Source of the DNA: Dermatophilus congolensis
GTDB taxonomy: Bacteria; Actinomycetota; Actinomycetes; Actinomycetales; Dermatophilaceae
Direction: 5' to 3'
NCBI RefSeq assembly: GCF_900447215.1
Contig: NZ_UFYA01000001.1
Coordinates: 2,046,001-2,110,000 of the forward strand
Length of the DNA: 64,000 nt
A model generated the notes under the pieces. The model was not told the origin of the DNA, made no database searches, and was given only the letters and a program-made list of their open reading frames with translations. Shown piece by piece: positions 27,421 through 36,896 of this stretch (its first letter is position 1; the number at the start of each line of letters is the position of its first letter). Position numbers and translations under genes: made by a program.

Positions 27421-28608
27421 TTAGATGGCGATGTCTTGCCCTGGCTGGGTGACACCCATTCCTTCGGTTTGTCTAGCAGCGGCACGGCGACGTTGCGGGC
27501 GCACCGTGTAGATGGGGTCTTGCGCAGAGGTGATCCCTGCTGAGACCACTGCGAAACGTGTACATGCCGAACCTGCCATCAACGCCAGCCCCGAGACTGC
27601 AGCACCTAGCCTGCCTCGCCCACACAGCACCGCGCCGATCCCGCCAGCAACAGTGAGAACCCGTGCTGCTGTGTGCAACCGGCCACTGGCGCCTTCATGG
27701 AGAGGCTGTCCTTCTTCACCGAGGCGGCGTTCCATCGCCACATCGGCACCAGCTTCCACGCCCGCAGCTATGGCCGCGAGCTGACGAACCGGCGCGGTCT
27801 GCGCTGGGTTGGTCGTCACCATGGCCATGCCGCACCCGGCGGCGGTGGCTGAAGCAACAAAGAGGAAGGGCAGCTCCCGGTACGCCTGGTTCCACAAGGG
27901 GACGGCTGTGTCAGCCAACAGCACGGCTGTGTAGGCCGCCAGGGGCGGGGAGAAGAACGCGGTTCCGGCACTCATCAGCGGATCGAAAAAGTCCAACACC
28001 ATGAGCAGCGCAGATTTTTCATGCGCCTTGGCCAGTACCAGCGGCGCTTCGGTGGGTGGAACTAAGCCACGGGAGTGTTCCGCAGCATATTGGGCTGAGC
28101 CGCTCACCGCTTGCACGAGCGATTTCAGCATGTTGGGCTCGCTCGAGGCCAGAGCTGGCCTACCAAGCTCGGTCATCACAGCACCACCGGCGAACGTGGA
28201 AAATCCGACCAGAATCCATGATCCGACGCTCATCGGCGAGGTCAGTTTCACGGTGCGCATCATGTTGAGGAACCGTTCGGGGCGTCCCAGGTCAACCACG
28301 AGCGCTGCCCCGCCTGCAGCCGCAGCAGCGATCGCTGCCAGGCGTGCGTTGCGACGCAGCTCGAAACGGCCAGTCAGGTGGGCGCCAGCTCCGATCAGAC
28401 CAGAGGCACCAGCTAGGCCACCGAGGAAGAGGTAGGCGGGGATTTCTTTTTTCCACGGCGGTGGTTTGACGATGTTGCGGCCGTAATAGCTACCGAATTG
28501 AGCTTCGGGGACTGTGGCGTTGGGGTCTGCTCCACGACGTTTTTTCCGGCGGCCGCCTCGATGCTGCGGGGTGGGTGGGCGTACTTCGTCGAAGGGGTTT
28601 GTTGTCAC
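27421..28608 (-). CDS. nrfD: NrfD-type membrane subunit of formate dehydrogenase
   Basis: Integral membrane subunit of 395 residues (about eight helices) that should anchor FdhA-FdhB and pass electrons to the quinone pool. Family features are the start IPAYLFLGGLAGASGLIGAG and LVVDLGRPERFLNMMRTVK. The N-terminal 60 residues are basic and cytosolic. The GTG start lies three bases after the fdhB stop. In place of the cytochrome b subunit of enterobacterial FdnI, this operon has the NrfD solution seen in other actinobacteria. Confidence 0.9.
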   Translation of the reverse strand: MTTNPFDEVRPPTPQHRGGRRKKRRGADPNATVPEAQFGSYYGRNIVKPPPWKKEIPAYLFLGGLAGASGLIGAGAHLTGRFELRRNARLAAIAAAAAGGAALVVDLGRPERFLNMMRTVKLTSPMSVGSWILVGFSTFAGGAVMTELGRPALASSEPNMLKSLVQAVSGSAQYAAEHSRGLVPPTEAPLVLAKAHEKSALLMVLDFFDPLMSAGTAFFSPPLAAYTAVLLADTAVPLWNQAYRELPFLFVASATAAGCGMAMVTTNPAQTAPVRQLAAIAAGVEAGADVAMERRLGEEGQPLHEGASGRLHTAARVLTVAGGIGAVLCGRGRLGAAVSGLALMAGSACTRFAVVSAGITSAQDPIYTVRPQRRRAAARQTEGMGVTQPGQDIAI

Positions 28609-28611
28609 GTC

Positions 28612-29661
28612 TCATGCCCCTTTGTTCAGTGACCCGTTGCCCGCGAATACTGCCAGCGCGATACCGATCATGGCGGTTCCGGCGATGCCTGCCTTAGTGA
28701 ACATCTCTGACAGGTGCCTGGTTGGTACGACTGGGTCTGGTGGCAGTCCGTATGCCTCGGGTTCGTCCATGAGGAGGAATACTGAGCCGGTGCCGCCGAC
28801 TCCATCGTGAGGGTTAGCGCCGTAGAGGCGTGCTTCTGTGCGGCCTTGTGCATGCAGGTCCGCGAGTCGTTTGCGTGCAGCTTTGACCATGTCAGCGTGG
28901 TCACCGAATTTGATGGAGGTGGTGGGGCAGGTTTGCGCGCAGGCTGGTTTTTGTCCGTCTTTGATGCGGTCGTAGCAAAGGGTGCATTTTTGGGCGACGC
29001 CGCCGTTATGAATTTTTTCTTGGATGGTGTTTCCGTCGCTGGTGGGAAGGGTGACGGTTCCGTTTTCACGGCGGCCGATGACGCCGAATGGGCAGGCTGC
29101 AACGCACATGCCACATCCGTTGCACACGTCTGCTTGCACAACGACAGTGCCGAATTCGGAGCGGAAAAGGGCACCGGTGGGGCAGACGTCGAGGCAGCCT
29201 GCGTGGGTGCAGTGTTTACACACGTCTGAGCTCATTAGCCACCGAACAGCCGGTAGGCCTTGTGGTGTGCTTTGACTGGTGTCGGCAGTGGTGTTGCTGC
29301 CGCAGCTGGATGTGGCAGCAGGTGGCGCTCCGATGGAGGGCATGCCCAGTGCTACGGCGCCGCTGGCTTTGGCTTTGGCGAGTTGTTCGGGGCCTTGTTC
29401 GATGAAGGCGACGTGTCGCCAAGTGTTGGCGCCTAGGTGTCCTGAGTTGTCGTATGAGGATCCGAGGAGTTGGTTGCCGTGTTCTTTTTCGCCGCGGGCG
29501 GGTACACGGTTCCATTCTTTGCAGGCTACTTCGCAGGCTTTGCAGCCGATGCAGATGGATGTGTCGGTGAAGAAGCCTTTGCGCGTGTTTTCGGGTTTCC
29601 ACCCGGAGTCGGTGATCGGGTTGGTCGGCCCGTATAGCTGATTGCGCCAGAACCCCATCAT
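28612..29661 (-). CDS. fdhB: Formate dehydrogenase iron-sulfur (beta) subunit
   Basis: Electron-transfer subunit of 349 residues carrying four [4Fe-4S] cluster motifs: CIGCKACEVAC, CKHCTHAGCLDVCP, CNGCGMCVAACP and CTLCYDRI with CAQTCP. About 50 extra residues (Ser/Thr/Gly-rich) separate the first and second motifs. A single hydrophobic helix near the C-terminus (GIAGTAMIGIALAVFAG) anchors it in the membrane. The start overlaps the fdhA stop (ATGA); of the two adjacent ATG codons the second has the better spacing from AGGAGG. Confidence 0.95.
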   Translation of the reverse strand: MMGFWRNQLYGPTNPITDSGWKPENTRKGFFTDTSICIGCKACEVACKEWNRVPARGEKEHGNQLLGSSYDNSGHLGANTWRHVAFIEQGPEQLAKAKASGAVALGMPSIGAPPAATSSCGSNTTADTSQSTPQGLPAVRWLMSSDVCKHCTHAGCLDVCPTGALFRSEFGTVVVQADVCNGCGMCVAACPFGVIGRRENGTVTLPTSDGNTIQEKIHNGGVAQKCTLCYDRIKDGQKPACAQTCPTTSIKFGDHADMVKAARKRLADLHAQGRTEARLYGANPHDGVGGTGSVFLLMDEPEAYGLPPDPVVPTRHLSEMFTKAGIAGTAMIGIALAVFAGNGSLNKGA

Positions 29662-32600
29662 CCCTCCTGTGTCGATGTGTGTGTGCCCGTTGTGGTGGGC
29701 GGGTTTGGTTTTCGTGGGGTGAGTTGTTCGACGAGGGTTTGGCTTGTGTCGGTGGTGAGTTGGGCTCTTCGCTGGTATTCCTGCACGAGGTCCAGGACTG
29801 CTTTTCCTTGGGGTCTGCGCCCTGGTCGGATGTCGCAGGAGCCGGCTTTGGCTTCTTGGATGTGGACGTTGGGGTCCAGTGCTAGGCCGAGGAGGTCGTT
29901 GGCGGAGTCTCCGGTGACGACGGCGTGTTCGCCTACGCCCCAGTGGTAGGGCAGGCCGATTTGGTGAACGGTGCGGCCAGCGATGCGTAGTGGTTGCACT
30001 CGGTCGGTGACGAGCACTCTGGTTTCGATGGCTGCGCGGGGGGAGATGATGGTTGCCCAGCCGCCGTTTTCAAGACCGCGTTCGTCTGCAAGTTCTCGGG
30101 AGATTTCGCAGAACATTTCGGGTTGTAGTTCGGCTAGGTAGGGCAGCCATCGGCTCATGCCGCCGGCGGTGTGGTGTTCGGTGAGCCTGTAGGTGGTGAA
30201 TACGTATGGGTATACGTCGGATCCGGGGTCGCCTCCGGAGACGGCCAGGAGATTGTCTTGGCGGCGGAAGGTGACGCGGGTGGGGTTGGCTTGTTGGGGG
30301 TAGAGCGGGTTCACTACGGGTGATTCCGCGGCTTCGTAGTGGGTGGGTAGGGGGCCGTCGACGAGTCCGCGAGGTGCGTATAGCCAGGCTAAGCCGTCGG
30401 CTTGCATGATGAATGCGTCGGTGCCCTTGAGGGCTTCTACTCCGCTCGCGTCTTGGGGGGCGCGGTAGTTGGGGTGTTTGGCTACGGGGAAGTCAGGGAC
30501 GTCGGGGCCGGCCCATTTGCCTGCTTGTTCGTCCCAGTAGATGTATTTTTTGCGTTCTGACCAGGGTTTTCCATCGGGTGCGGCGGAGGCGCGGTTGTAG
30601 AGGATGCGTCGGTTTGCTGGCCATGCCCAGCCCCAGTTGGGGGCGATGTAGCTGCCGTCGCGGTCGGGGACGCGGCTGGCGGCGCGGTTGATGCCGTCTG
30701 CGTAGATTCCTGCGTAGATCCAGCACCCTCCGGCGGTGGAGCCGTCAGCTTTCATTTGGGTGAAGGCTGATAGGGGTTTGCGGTGTTTTTCGCCGCCGAT
30801 GTGGAATCCGTTGATTTCTGCCAGGACGGATTCGGGGTCGACTTCGCCATGTTCATCTAGGGGGTAGTCCCAGGTCAGGTCGAGTAGTGGCTTGTCGCGT
30901 GGGTCTGTTGATTCGGCGAGTTTGGCGCGGATGCGGCAGCCAAGTTGGTAGAAGAAGTCCAGTTCGCTTTGGCACTGTCCGGGGGCGTCGACTGCTTTGT
31001 GTCGCCATTGCACGAGTCGGTGTGTTTGGGTGAATGTTCCTGCTTTTTCGGCGTAGGAAGATGCTGGCAGGAAGAACACTTCGGTGCCTACTTGTTCTGG
31101 AATGATTTCGCCGGTGGCGACTTCGGGTGAGTCTTTCCAGAAGGTTGCTGTTTCGATCATTTGCAGGTCGCGCACTACTAGCCAGTCCAGTTTTGCTAGT
31201 GCGAGTCGTTGCATGCGGGCGTGTGCTGATCCCACGGCTGGGTTTTGGCCCAGGACGAAGTAGCCACTGACGTTGCCTTCGAGCATTCGCATCACGGTTT
31301 GGTAGGTGCCGTGTGGGCCGGTGAGTTTGGGCATGTAGCCGTAGGCGAAGTCGTTTTCTGCGGTGGCGTGTTCGCCCCACCAGGCTTTGAGGAGGCTGAT
31401 GGTGTAGGCGTCGGCGTAGGCCCAGAAGCCTTTTTGGTCGGGTGATCCGACGGTGTTGATGTAGTCGGTGAGTGTGTCGTGTACGCCTGCTACGGGCATG
31501 GGTAGGTAGCCCGGGAGCAGGTTGAACAGGGTGGGGATGTCTGTGGATCCTTGGATGGAGGCGTGTCCGCGTAGGGCCATGATGCCCCCGCCTGGTCGTC
31601 CGATGTTTCCTAGGAGGAGTTGCAGGATTGAGGAGGTGCGGATCATTTGGGCGCCGGCGGTGTGTTGGGTCCAGCCGACTGCGTAGCAGAACGCGGTGGT
31701 GCGTTCTGGTCCTGAGTTCGCGGTGATGGATTCGGCGAGGTAGTGGAAGTCTTCGGTTGAGATGCCGCAGACTTCTTCGACCATTTCAGGTGTGTATCGG
31801 GCGTAGTGGCGTCGAAGTATGTTCAAGACGCAGTTGGGGTCTTGGAGTGTGGGGTCTTTGCGGACGTGGGCGTGTTCGAGGGTGGGACCGCCTGATCCTG
31901 CTGTTTCTGGGTGTGCGGCGTGCGATTGGTGTGCGCCTGATTCGGTTGCGTGGCCGCCGCCGCTGACGGGTTCGCCTGCGGTGCTGCAGTATCCCCATGA
32001 GCTGGTGTCGTAGTGGTTTTTGTCGGGGTCGTATCCGCTGAAGAGACCGTTGAGGTCTTCAGTGTCTTGGAAGTCGCCGTGCACGATTGACGTCGCGTTG
32101 GTGTAGGCGAGGACGTATTCCTTGAACCATAGGTCGTTGGTTAATACGTAGTTGATGAGTGCGCCGAGCAGCGCGATGTCTGATCCGGCACGGATGGGGA
32201 TGTGTCGGTCTGCTTGCGCTGAGGTACGGGTGAACCGCGGGTCGACGTGGATGATCCGCGCGCCGCGCAGTTTGGCTTCGGTCACCCATTGGAAACCTAC
32301 TGGGTGGCATTCAGCCATGTTGGACCCTTGAATGACGATGCAGTCGGCGTTCGCGAGGTCCTGCGTGTTTTGGGTGGCGCCGCCGCGCCCGAACGAGGCT
32401 CCCAGACCGGGAACCGTGGCGGAGTGTCAAATACGGGCTTGGTTCTCGACCTGGATTGCTCCTGCGGCTGTGAACAGTTTTTTGATGAGGTAGTTCTCTT
32501 CGTTGTCGAGTGTGGCCCCTCCGAGGGAGGCGATGCCCATGGTGCGGTGGAGGTTGTCGCGCCCGTCGGGGTGTGTTTCTTCCCAGTGTTTGGCGCGTGC

Positions 32601-32996
32601 GGTGATGAATCGGTCAGCGATCATGTCGATCGCGGTGTCGAGGTCGAGGTCTTCCCATTCCGTGGCGTATGGGCGGCGGTATCGCACTGTGGTGACTCGC
32701 CGGGGTGAGTTGACGAGTTGTTCGCCGGCGGATCCTTTGGGGCATAGGCGGCCGCGGTTGATTGGTGAGTCTGTGTCGCCTTCGATCTGGACGATTTTTT
32801 CGTCTTTGACGAAGATTTTCTGGCCGCAGCCCACGGCGCAGTAGGGGCAGACGCTTTGTACTACACGGTCGGCTGTGGATGTACGTGGCTGGATTGTCTC
32901 GGTGTTTTTGCTGGTAACTGCGGCTCCGCGGCCAAGGAAGTCACCAGTGACGATTTGGCGCAGTGCTGGCCAGTTCAGGGCCACTTTCCGTGCCAT
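29658..32996 (-). CDS. fdhA: Formate dehydrogenase alpha subunit, selenoprotein (UGA = Sec190)
   Basis: Molybdenum/tungsten enzyme oxidising formate to CO2. The gene reads through an in-frame UGA at 32427-32429, giving 1112 residues with selenocysteine at position 190 in the context QARI-Sec-HSATVPGLG, the known active-site position. The N-terminal cluster motif is CPYCAVGCG with a later CP. A SECIS hairpin follows the UGA. There is no twin-Arg signal, so the catalytic side is probably cytosolic. Residues 337-377 form a His/Gly-rich insertion. GAGGAG precedes the ATG. A conventional gene caller would split this into two frames. Confidence 0.96.
32397..32415 (-). promoter_or_regulatory. Bacterial SECIS element of fdhA
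   Basis: Eleven bases after the UGA, the mRNA can form a seven-pair stem GGUUCCC/GGGAGCC closing a GGUCU loop (32404-32408). The GGUC apical loop and the distance match the E. coli fdhF SECIS recognised by SelB. A U near the stem base faces a G, where E. coli has a bulged U. Confidence 0.88.
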
Positions 32997-33239
32997 GTGA
33001 GCTCCTCACCACCTGGCGGGTTGGGGTGCCCGCACTTATGGCGGTCGCTGTAGCGGCCGCATAGTTTCTGATTCATCGTAGTGCGCACGGGGAGGCGATG
33101 CGGGGGTTTTCGTGAATTGGTGGTGGGGTCGGATGAGGACATCGGCTGATTTCTGCGCGCGTTTGGAGTGGGTGCGGGCGTTAACGTCGGTTTTATGGAC
33201 GTCTCATATCAGTCGTTGGATAGGTTTCAGGGGGGCTGT

Positions 33240-34190
33240 GTGGAGAGTTTCCGTTCGCGTTTCGCTGTTGTGATTAATCCGTCGAAGTTTCCTGGTGATC
33301 GCGGCGTTCGAGTGCGGGATCGGCTTACATCGGCAGCGGTGGAGTGGGGGTGGGGTGAGCCGATGTGGCTGGAGACGACGGTGGAGGATCCTGGGCGTGG
33401 GCAGGCTCGGTTCGCTGTTGAGGCTGGTGTTGAGGTGGTGTGTGCCTTAGGTGGGGATGGGACGGTGCGGTCGGTAGCGTCTGCGTTGGTTGGCACGGGG
33501 GTGCCGTTGGGGTTGTTAGCTGGGGGTACGGGGAATTTGTTGGCTCGTAATCTTGGTGTGCCGTGGGATTCGCCGGTGGAGGCGTTGAAGGTGGCGTTGA
33601 TGGGGGCGGATCGCAAGGTTGATGCGGGCAAGGCGCGGTTGGAGTTGCTGCGTGATGAGCAGGCTACGCAAGGTCAGGCTCAGGTGGTGGAGGAGTTTTT
33701 TCTCATCATGGCAGGGGTGGGGTTTGATGCGTCGATGATCGCGGGTGCACCGGAGGAGTTGAAGGCGCAGATTGGTGCTGCGGCGTATGTGTGGTCTGGT
33801 CTACGTCACCTGTTTGGGGAGCGATTTGAGGTGAGGATGCGGACTGATGGTGGTGCTGCTGTTGCGCGGAAGGTGCGGACTGTGTTGTTCGCGAATGTTT
33901 CTGAGTTGCAGGGCGGGATCAGTCTTTTGCCTGCTGAGCCGGATGATGGCTTGTTGGATGCGCTTGTGTTGACTCCGAAGTCGTTGACGGGCTGGTTATC
34001 TGTGGCGACGCATGTTCTGACGCGGGGTCGGGCTGGTAGTGAGCGGGTGCATACGTCGCGGTTTCAGTCGATGCAGTTGCGTCTTCGGGCTCCGCAGCAT
34101 ATTCAGCTTGATGGTGACGCGATTGGTCTTACTCGGGCCCTTGATGTGAGTTCTTTGCCTGGGGCGTTAGTTGTTCGTGTTCGCGCGTAG
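33240..34190 (+). CDS. Diacylglycerol/sphingosine kinase family protein
   Basis: Lipid kinase of the DagK_cat family, 316 residues. The ATP-binding motif GGDGT lies in CALGGDGTVRS, with PLGLLAGGTGNLLARNLGVP following; the C-terminal domain has the pattern ending HIQLDGDAIG. The likely substrate is diacylglycerol or a related membrane lipid, but other family members phosphorylate different lipids or nucleotides. I chose the GTG at 33240 because AGGGGGG precedes it; an ATG at 33195 lies upstream. It is divergent from the formate dehydrogenase operon. Confidence 0.88.
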   Translation: MESFRSRFAVVINPSKFPGDRGVRVRDRLTSAAVEWGWGEPMWLETTVEDPGRGQARFAVEAGVEVVCALGGDGTVRSVASALVGTGVPLGLLAGGTGNLLARNLGVPWDSPVEALKVALMGADRKVDAGKARLELLRDEQATQGQAQVVEEFFLIMAGVGFDASMIAGAPEELKAQIGAAAYVWSGLRHLFGERFEVRMRTDGGAAVARKVRTVLFANVSELQGGISLLPAEPDDGLLDALVLTPKSLTGWLSVATHVLTRGRAGSERVHTSRFQSMQLRLRAPQHIQLDGDAIGLTRALDVSSLPGALVVRVRA

Positions 34191-34361
34191 GGGTGTCGGT
34201 TCTTCGGTAAAACTGTTGAGCTTTTCGCCGGCTACATATACATACTGAACACAGTTGCCCGAGTAAACATTTCATTACAAATCAGCAACAAACCTTTCGC
34301 GCACCGAATGGCCACCTGAGCTTAAGTGAGTATTCACTCAAGAAATATCCCGGAGATCAGA
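34191..34361. other. AT-rich intergenic stretch
   Basis: AT-richer than the surroundings. I see no gene in these 171 bases. They contain the inverted repeat at 34325-34338 and lead into the frameshifted gene that follows. Confidence 0.6.
34325..34338. promoter_or_regulatory. Short inverted repeat, possible operator
   Basis: AGTGA-GTAT-TCACT is a perfect inverted repeat of five-base arms 23 bases before the GTG at 34362. Size and position suit a TetR- or GntR-type operator, but no regulator gene is adjacent. Confidence 0.3.
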
Positions 34362-34677
34362 GTGAATACCTACAGCGCAGAAAAGAATTATAGAAATAAT
34401 AACAGAAACAGCCCAATCAGGTTGGATATTCACGGTATCCTTAGCGCTTATTAGCCTCGCTCTGGACACTCTAGACTTTACGGTTTTAGGACGCATAGCA
34501 TTCTTGTGTACTGCAGCCTGGACTACATACGTCACGTCATATGTAATCTGGTATCGCATTAAAAGATCCCTGAAGTCGGATATTATTTCATCGATACTTG
34601 CAGCGCTCTGCCCGCTCTATACACTGCTTCTTACTTTTTATCCTGCAGCCAAAAGTGAGCTTGCAGTAGCCGAGTAA
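34362..34677 (+). pseudogene. Frameshifted small three-helix membrane-protein gene, AT-rich
   Basis: Not recognised. A GTG at 34362 follows GGAG at a good distance but runs only 30 codons. The next frame (34366-34677) is open for 103 codons with no ATG, GTG or TTG near its start. It encodes three clear membrane helices, beginning SGWIFTVSLALISLALD. Shifting frame at the A4 run 34381-34384 joins the two into a protein of about 104 residues. The open frame uses ATA seven times and AGA twice, unlike neighbouring genes. This suggests foreign origin and a recent frameshift, a sequencing error in the A-run or a non-canonical start. Confidence 0.6.
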
Positions 34678-34687
34678 AGAAAAGTAG

Positions 34688-34749
34688 AAACTCTGAACTT
34701 ATCGACTCAGAAGCATTGCTTTGTGGAGTCGATAAGGCCAGAGTTTTTT
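34688..34749. terminator. Intrinsic terminator
   Basis: Long hairpin (arms 34688-34708 and 34726-34746; 8 plus 11 pairs split by a two-base mismatch) followed by T6. It ends the AT-rich membrane-protein gene and could also serve the DUF5926 gene converging from the right. Confidence 0.88.
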
Positions 34750-34773
34750 ATGTTGTGCTCGGGTTTGCGGGGC

Positions 34774-35715
34774 TTAGCGCAAGGTCAACTGACGGCTGAG
34801 CAAACCAGATCGGGCACGTCGTTCTTCGGGGGTCAACGGCGCATCAGATGCGAGTGCTTCGGTGTAACGAGCAGAGAACTCGGCGAGTGCTTTTTCGTAT
34901 GCCTCTGCTCCCAGGGCGGGGTCGAGATCCCAGACGGGAATGAGCACGCCGTCGGCGCGGAAGGCGCCCAGGAGTCGGGTAGATGCTCCTTGTTCTGCTT
35001 GGAGGGTGTCGACGCTGGCCGCGTGGAGGCGGGCGAGGGCGTCGGTGGCGCGGTTTTCCTCGTCGGTGAGAATCAAGCGGATGAGGGCTCGATCGCCCAT
35101 GAGTCCCCAGTAGGCGATGGCGTTCTTGGGGCAGGCATCTGCTGGCATACGCATGGTAGGGACCAGGGATGCGTTTGCTTCTTCAAGTTCAGCTTTGGCA
35201 CGGGCATCCAGGGCGCTGACATCAGGTACCCAGTAGTCGAATCCGGCGCGTAGGTCGGCTGCGAAGGTGGTCGTGGGGCCAATGAGGCCTTGCAGTCGGG
35301 GCGTGTCGGCGTTGACCGGAGGCATATGTGTTACTGGCACGCCAGCTGGGGCGGCCAGGGCGGCGAGGATCGCAGCGGCAATATCTCGGGATGCGTCGCC
35401 ACTGGCTCCGACGGACTGGATGGCGATGAGGCGTTCACCGTTGTCGCGGTGGAGTGCGGGCCATGCTCCGGGTAGGAGGGTGGTGATAGTGATGTTCAGG
35501 TCGGTTTCGCTGGGGTCGTGTCCGAGGGCGCTACGGATGGGTTCGCAGTCGCGCAGGGTGATACTGGCCAGGGCAGCGGGTAGGAGTTGGCGCATTGCCA
35601 CCCAGTCGCTTTCGCCGGGCAGCCCCGTAAAGGGGCGTGCTATGAAGGGTGCCGCGGCCACGGTGGGGCGTGCGGCTTGTGCTTCTTTACGTGCGCGTCG
35701 TGCTGCCTTACCCAT
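34774..35715 (-). CDS. DUF5926 family protein
   Basis: Actinobacterial protein of unknown function, 313 residues, soluble. The opening GKAARRARKEAQAARP is basic, followed by the family-typical RPFTGLPGESDWVAMRQLLPAA. The mixed alpha/beta body ends with a Glu/Arg-rich helix (TPEERRARSGLLSRQLTLR). No catalytic motif is evident. It stands alone on the minus strand, with a 320-base spacer toward the dioxygenase gene. Confidence 0.82.
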   Translation of the reverse strand: MGKAARRARKEAQAARPTVAAAPFIARPFTGLPGESDWVAMRQLLPAALASITLRDCEPIRSALGHDPSETDLNITITTLLPGAWPALHRDNGERLIAIQSVGASGDASRDIAAAILAALAAPAGVPVTHMPPVNADTPRLQGLIGPTTTFAADLRAGFDYWVPDVSALDARAKAELEEANASLVPTMRMPADACPKNAIAYWGLMGDRALIRLILTDEENRATDALARLHAASVDTLQAEQGASTRLLGAFRADGVLIPVWDLDPALGAEAYEKALAEFSARYTEALASDAPLTPEERRARSGLLSRQLTLR

Positions 35716-36035
35716 GGTGGTGACCCTACCGGGCGTGGCTGGGTGGATCGCTTTCTAGTGTTTGTGTTGTGGGTGGTACTGGCTGATGCTTCTCGCTGCG
35801 GCTGCGGAGCTGTCGCCAATGCCGTGTAAGCGGGGGTGATTCTTGCAGTTGGGTACGAGCAGTGCCGGGATGTCGCTGCCGGTAGCCGTGCTTGACCTGC
35901 CCACCAGCTGTACACCCCAGTAAACGAGCGATGCATCGTTCGTTCCTGTTTACCTACACCAGAGTTACAGTCGAGCTGCCATCGACATCAGGTGCGCTTA
36001 CCTTGGTATGGGCGCGCTGACGAGAGGGGATCGCT
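35716..36035. other. Divergent intergenic region, 320 bases
   Basis: No gene seen. It separates the DUF5926 gene (leftward) from the dioxygenase gene (rightward), so it must hold both promoters. The only structured element I see is the inverted repeat at 35920-35953. Confidence 0.6.
35920..35953. promoter_or_regulatory. Nested inverted repeat upstream of the dioxygenase gene
   Basis: GTAAAC and GTTTAC flank an imperfect 22-base palindrome at 35923-35944 centred on CGATGCATCG. It lies 83 bases before the ATG of the dioxygenase gene and looks like an operator; no cognate regulator is visible. Confidence 0.35.
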
Positions 36036-36896
36036 ATGAGCTCACTGGTCATGCCCGCAGCGTTTGTCGGGCACGGTTCCCCAATGAACGCGTTGGAGAG
36101 CAACCGGTACACGCAGGCGTGGAGGAAGTTCGGTGCTTCCGTCCCCCGCCCCCGAGCCGTTCTGGTCGTGAGTGCCCACTGGTACATCAACGCCACCGCA
36201 GTTACCGCGATGCCCCAGCCTCGAACAATCCACGACTTCTACGGGTTCCCGCAGGAGCTCTTTGATATCGACTATCCAGCACCCGGTCTGCCCGATCTTG
36301 CTGACGAGATAGCTGAGATTGCCAAGCCCACATGGGTCGGCGCAGACGAAGACAGTTGGGGCATCGACCACGGAACGTGGTCAGTGCTTGTTCACGCGTT
36401 CCCGGACGCTTCGATTCCTGTCGTACAACTCAGCATCGACGCCGGAAAACCCCTCGAATATCACGTCGATCTCGGCGCCAAGCTCGCTAGCTTGCGGAGC
36501 CGTGGTGTGCTCATCCTGACCAGTGGCAATGTCGTCCACAACTTGCGGGCTATTGACTGGGATGCACCGAATTCCGGTTTCGACTGGGCGCAACGTTTCG
36601 ACGAGGCAGCCAAGAGCCTGCTGTTCGACCGTCCCGGTGAAATCGTCTCGTTGAGTAATCACCGTGACTACGGGAGCGCAGTGCCCACACCCGATCACTT
36701 CATTCCTCTGATGTATTTCGCGGGCCTTGCCGAGCGATCCGAGAAGATCGACGTCTCCGTACTCGTTGACGGTTACTCCTACGGGGCGCTTTCTATGGCG
36801 GCATACACACTGGGCATGCCGCCGGTCGAAGCATCTGATGGGCTCGGGGCTGCGCCCGTACCGGATCACGTGCCCGCCGAGGCAACAAACCTCTGA
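36036..36896 (+). CDS. ygiD: Extradiol dioxygenase, DODA/YgiD family
   Basis: Cytosolic class III extradiol ring-cleaving dioxygenase, 286 residues. Characterised relatives open 4,5-DOPA. The metal-site His residues fall in FVGHGSPMNAL (residues 10-20), VVSAHWYINA and SGNVVHNLRAIDW, and IDYPAPG follows the first domain as in YgiD. The natural substrate here is unknown. It is monocistronic, with GAGGGGA upstream of the ATG, and convergent with the RND pump gene 170 bases away. Confidence 0.9.
   Translation: MSSLVMPAAFVGHGSPMNALESNRYTQAWRKFGASVPRPRAVLVVSAHWYINATAVTAMPQPRTIHDFYGFPQELFDIDYPAPGLPDLADEIAEIAKPTWVGADEDSWGIDHGTWSVLVHAFPDASIPVVQLSIDAGKPLEYHVDLGAKLASLRSRGVLILTSGNVVHNLRAIDWDAPNSGFDWAQRFDEAAKSLLFDRPGEIVSLSNHRDYGSAVPTPDHFIPLMYFAGLAERSEKIDVSVLVDGYSYGALSMAAYTLGMPPVEASDGLGAAPVPDHVPAEATNL

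Noticed and set aside
29658-32996. fdhA interpreted as a pseudogene broken by a stop codon
   Set aside because: The stop is UGA at the active-site Sec position with a proper SECIS and a full set of Sec genes in the same window.
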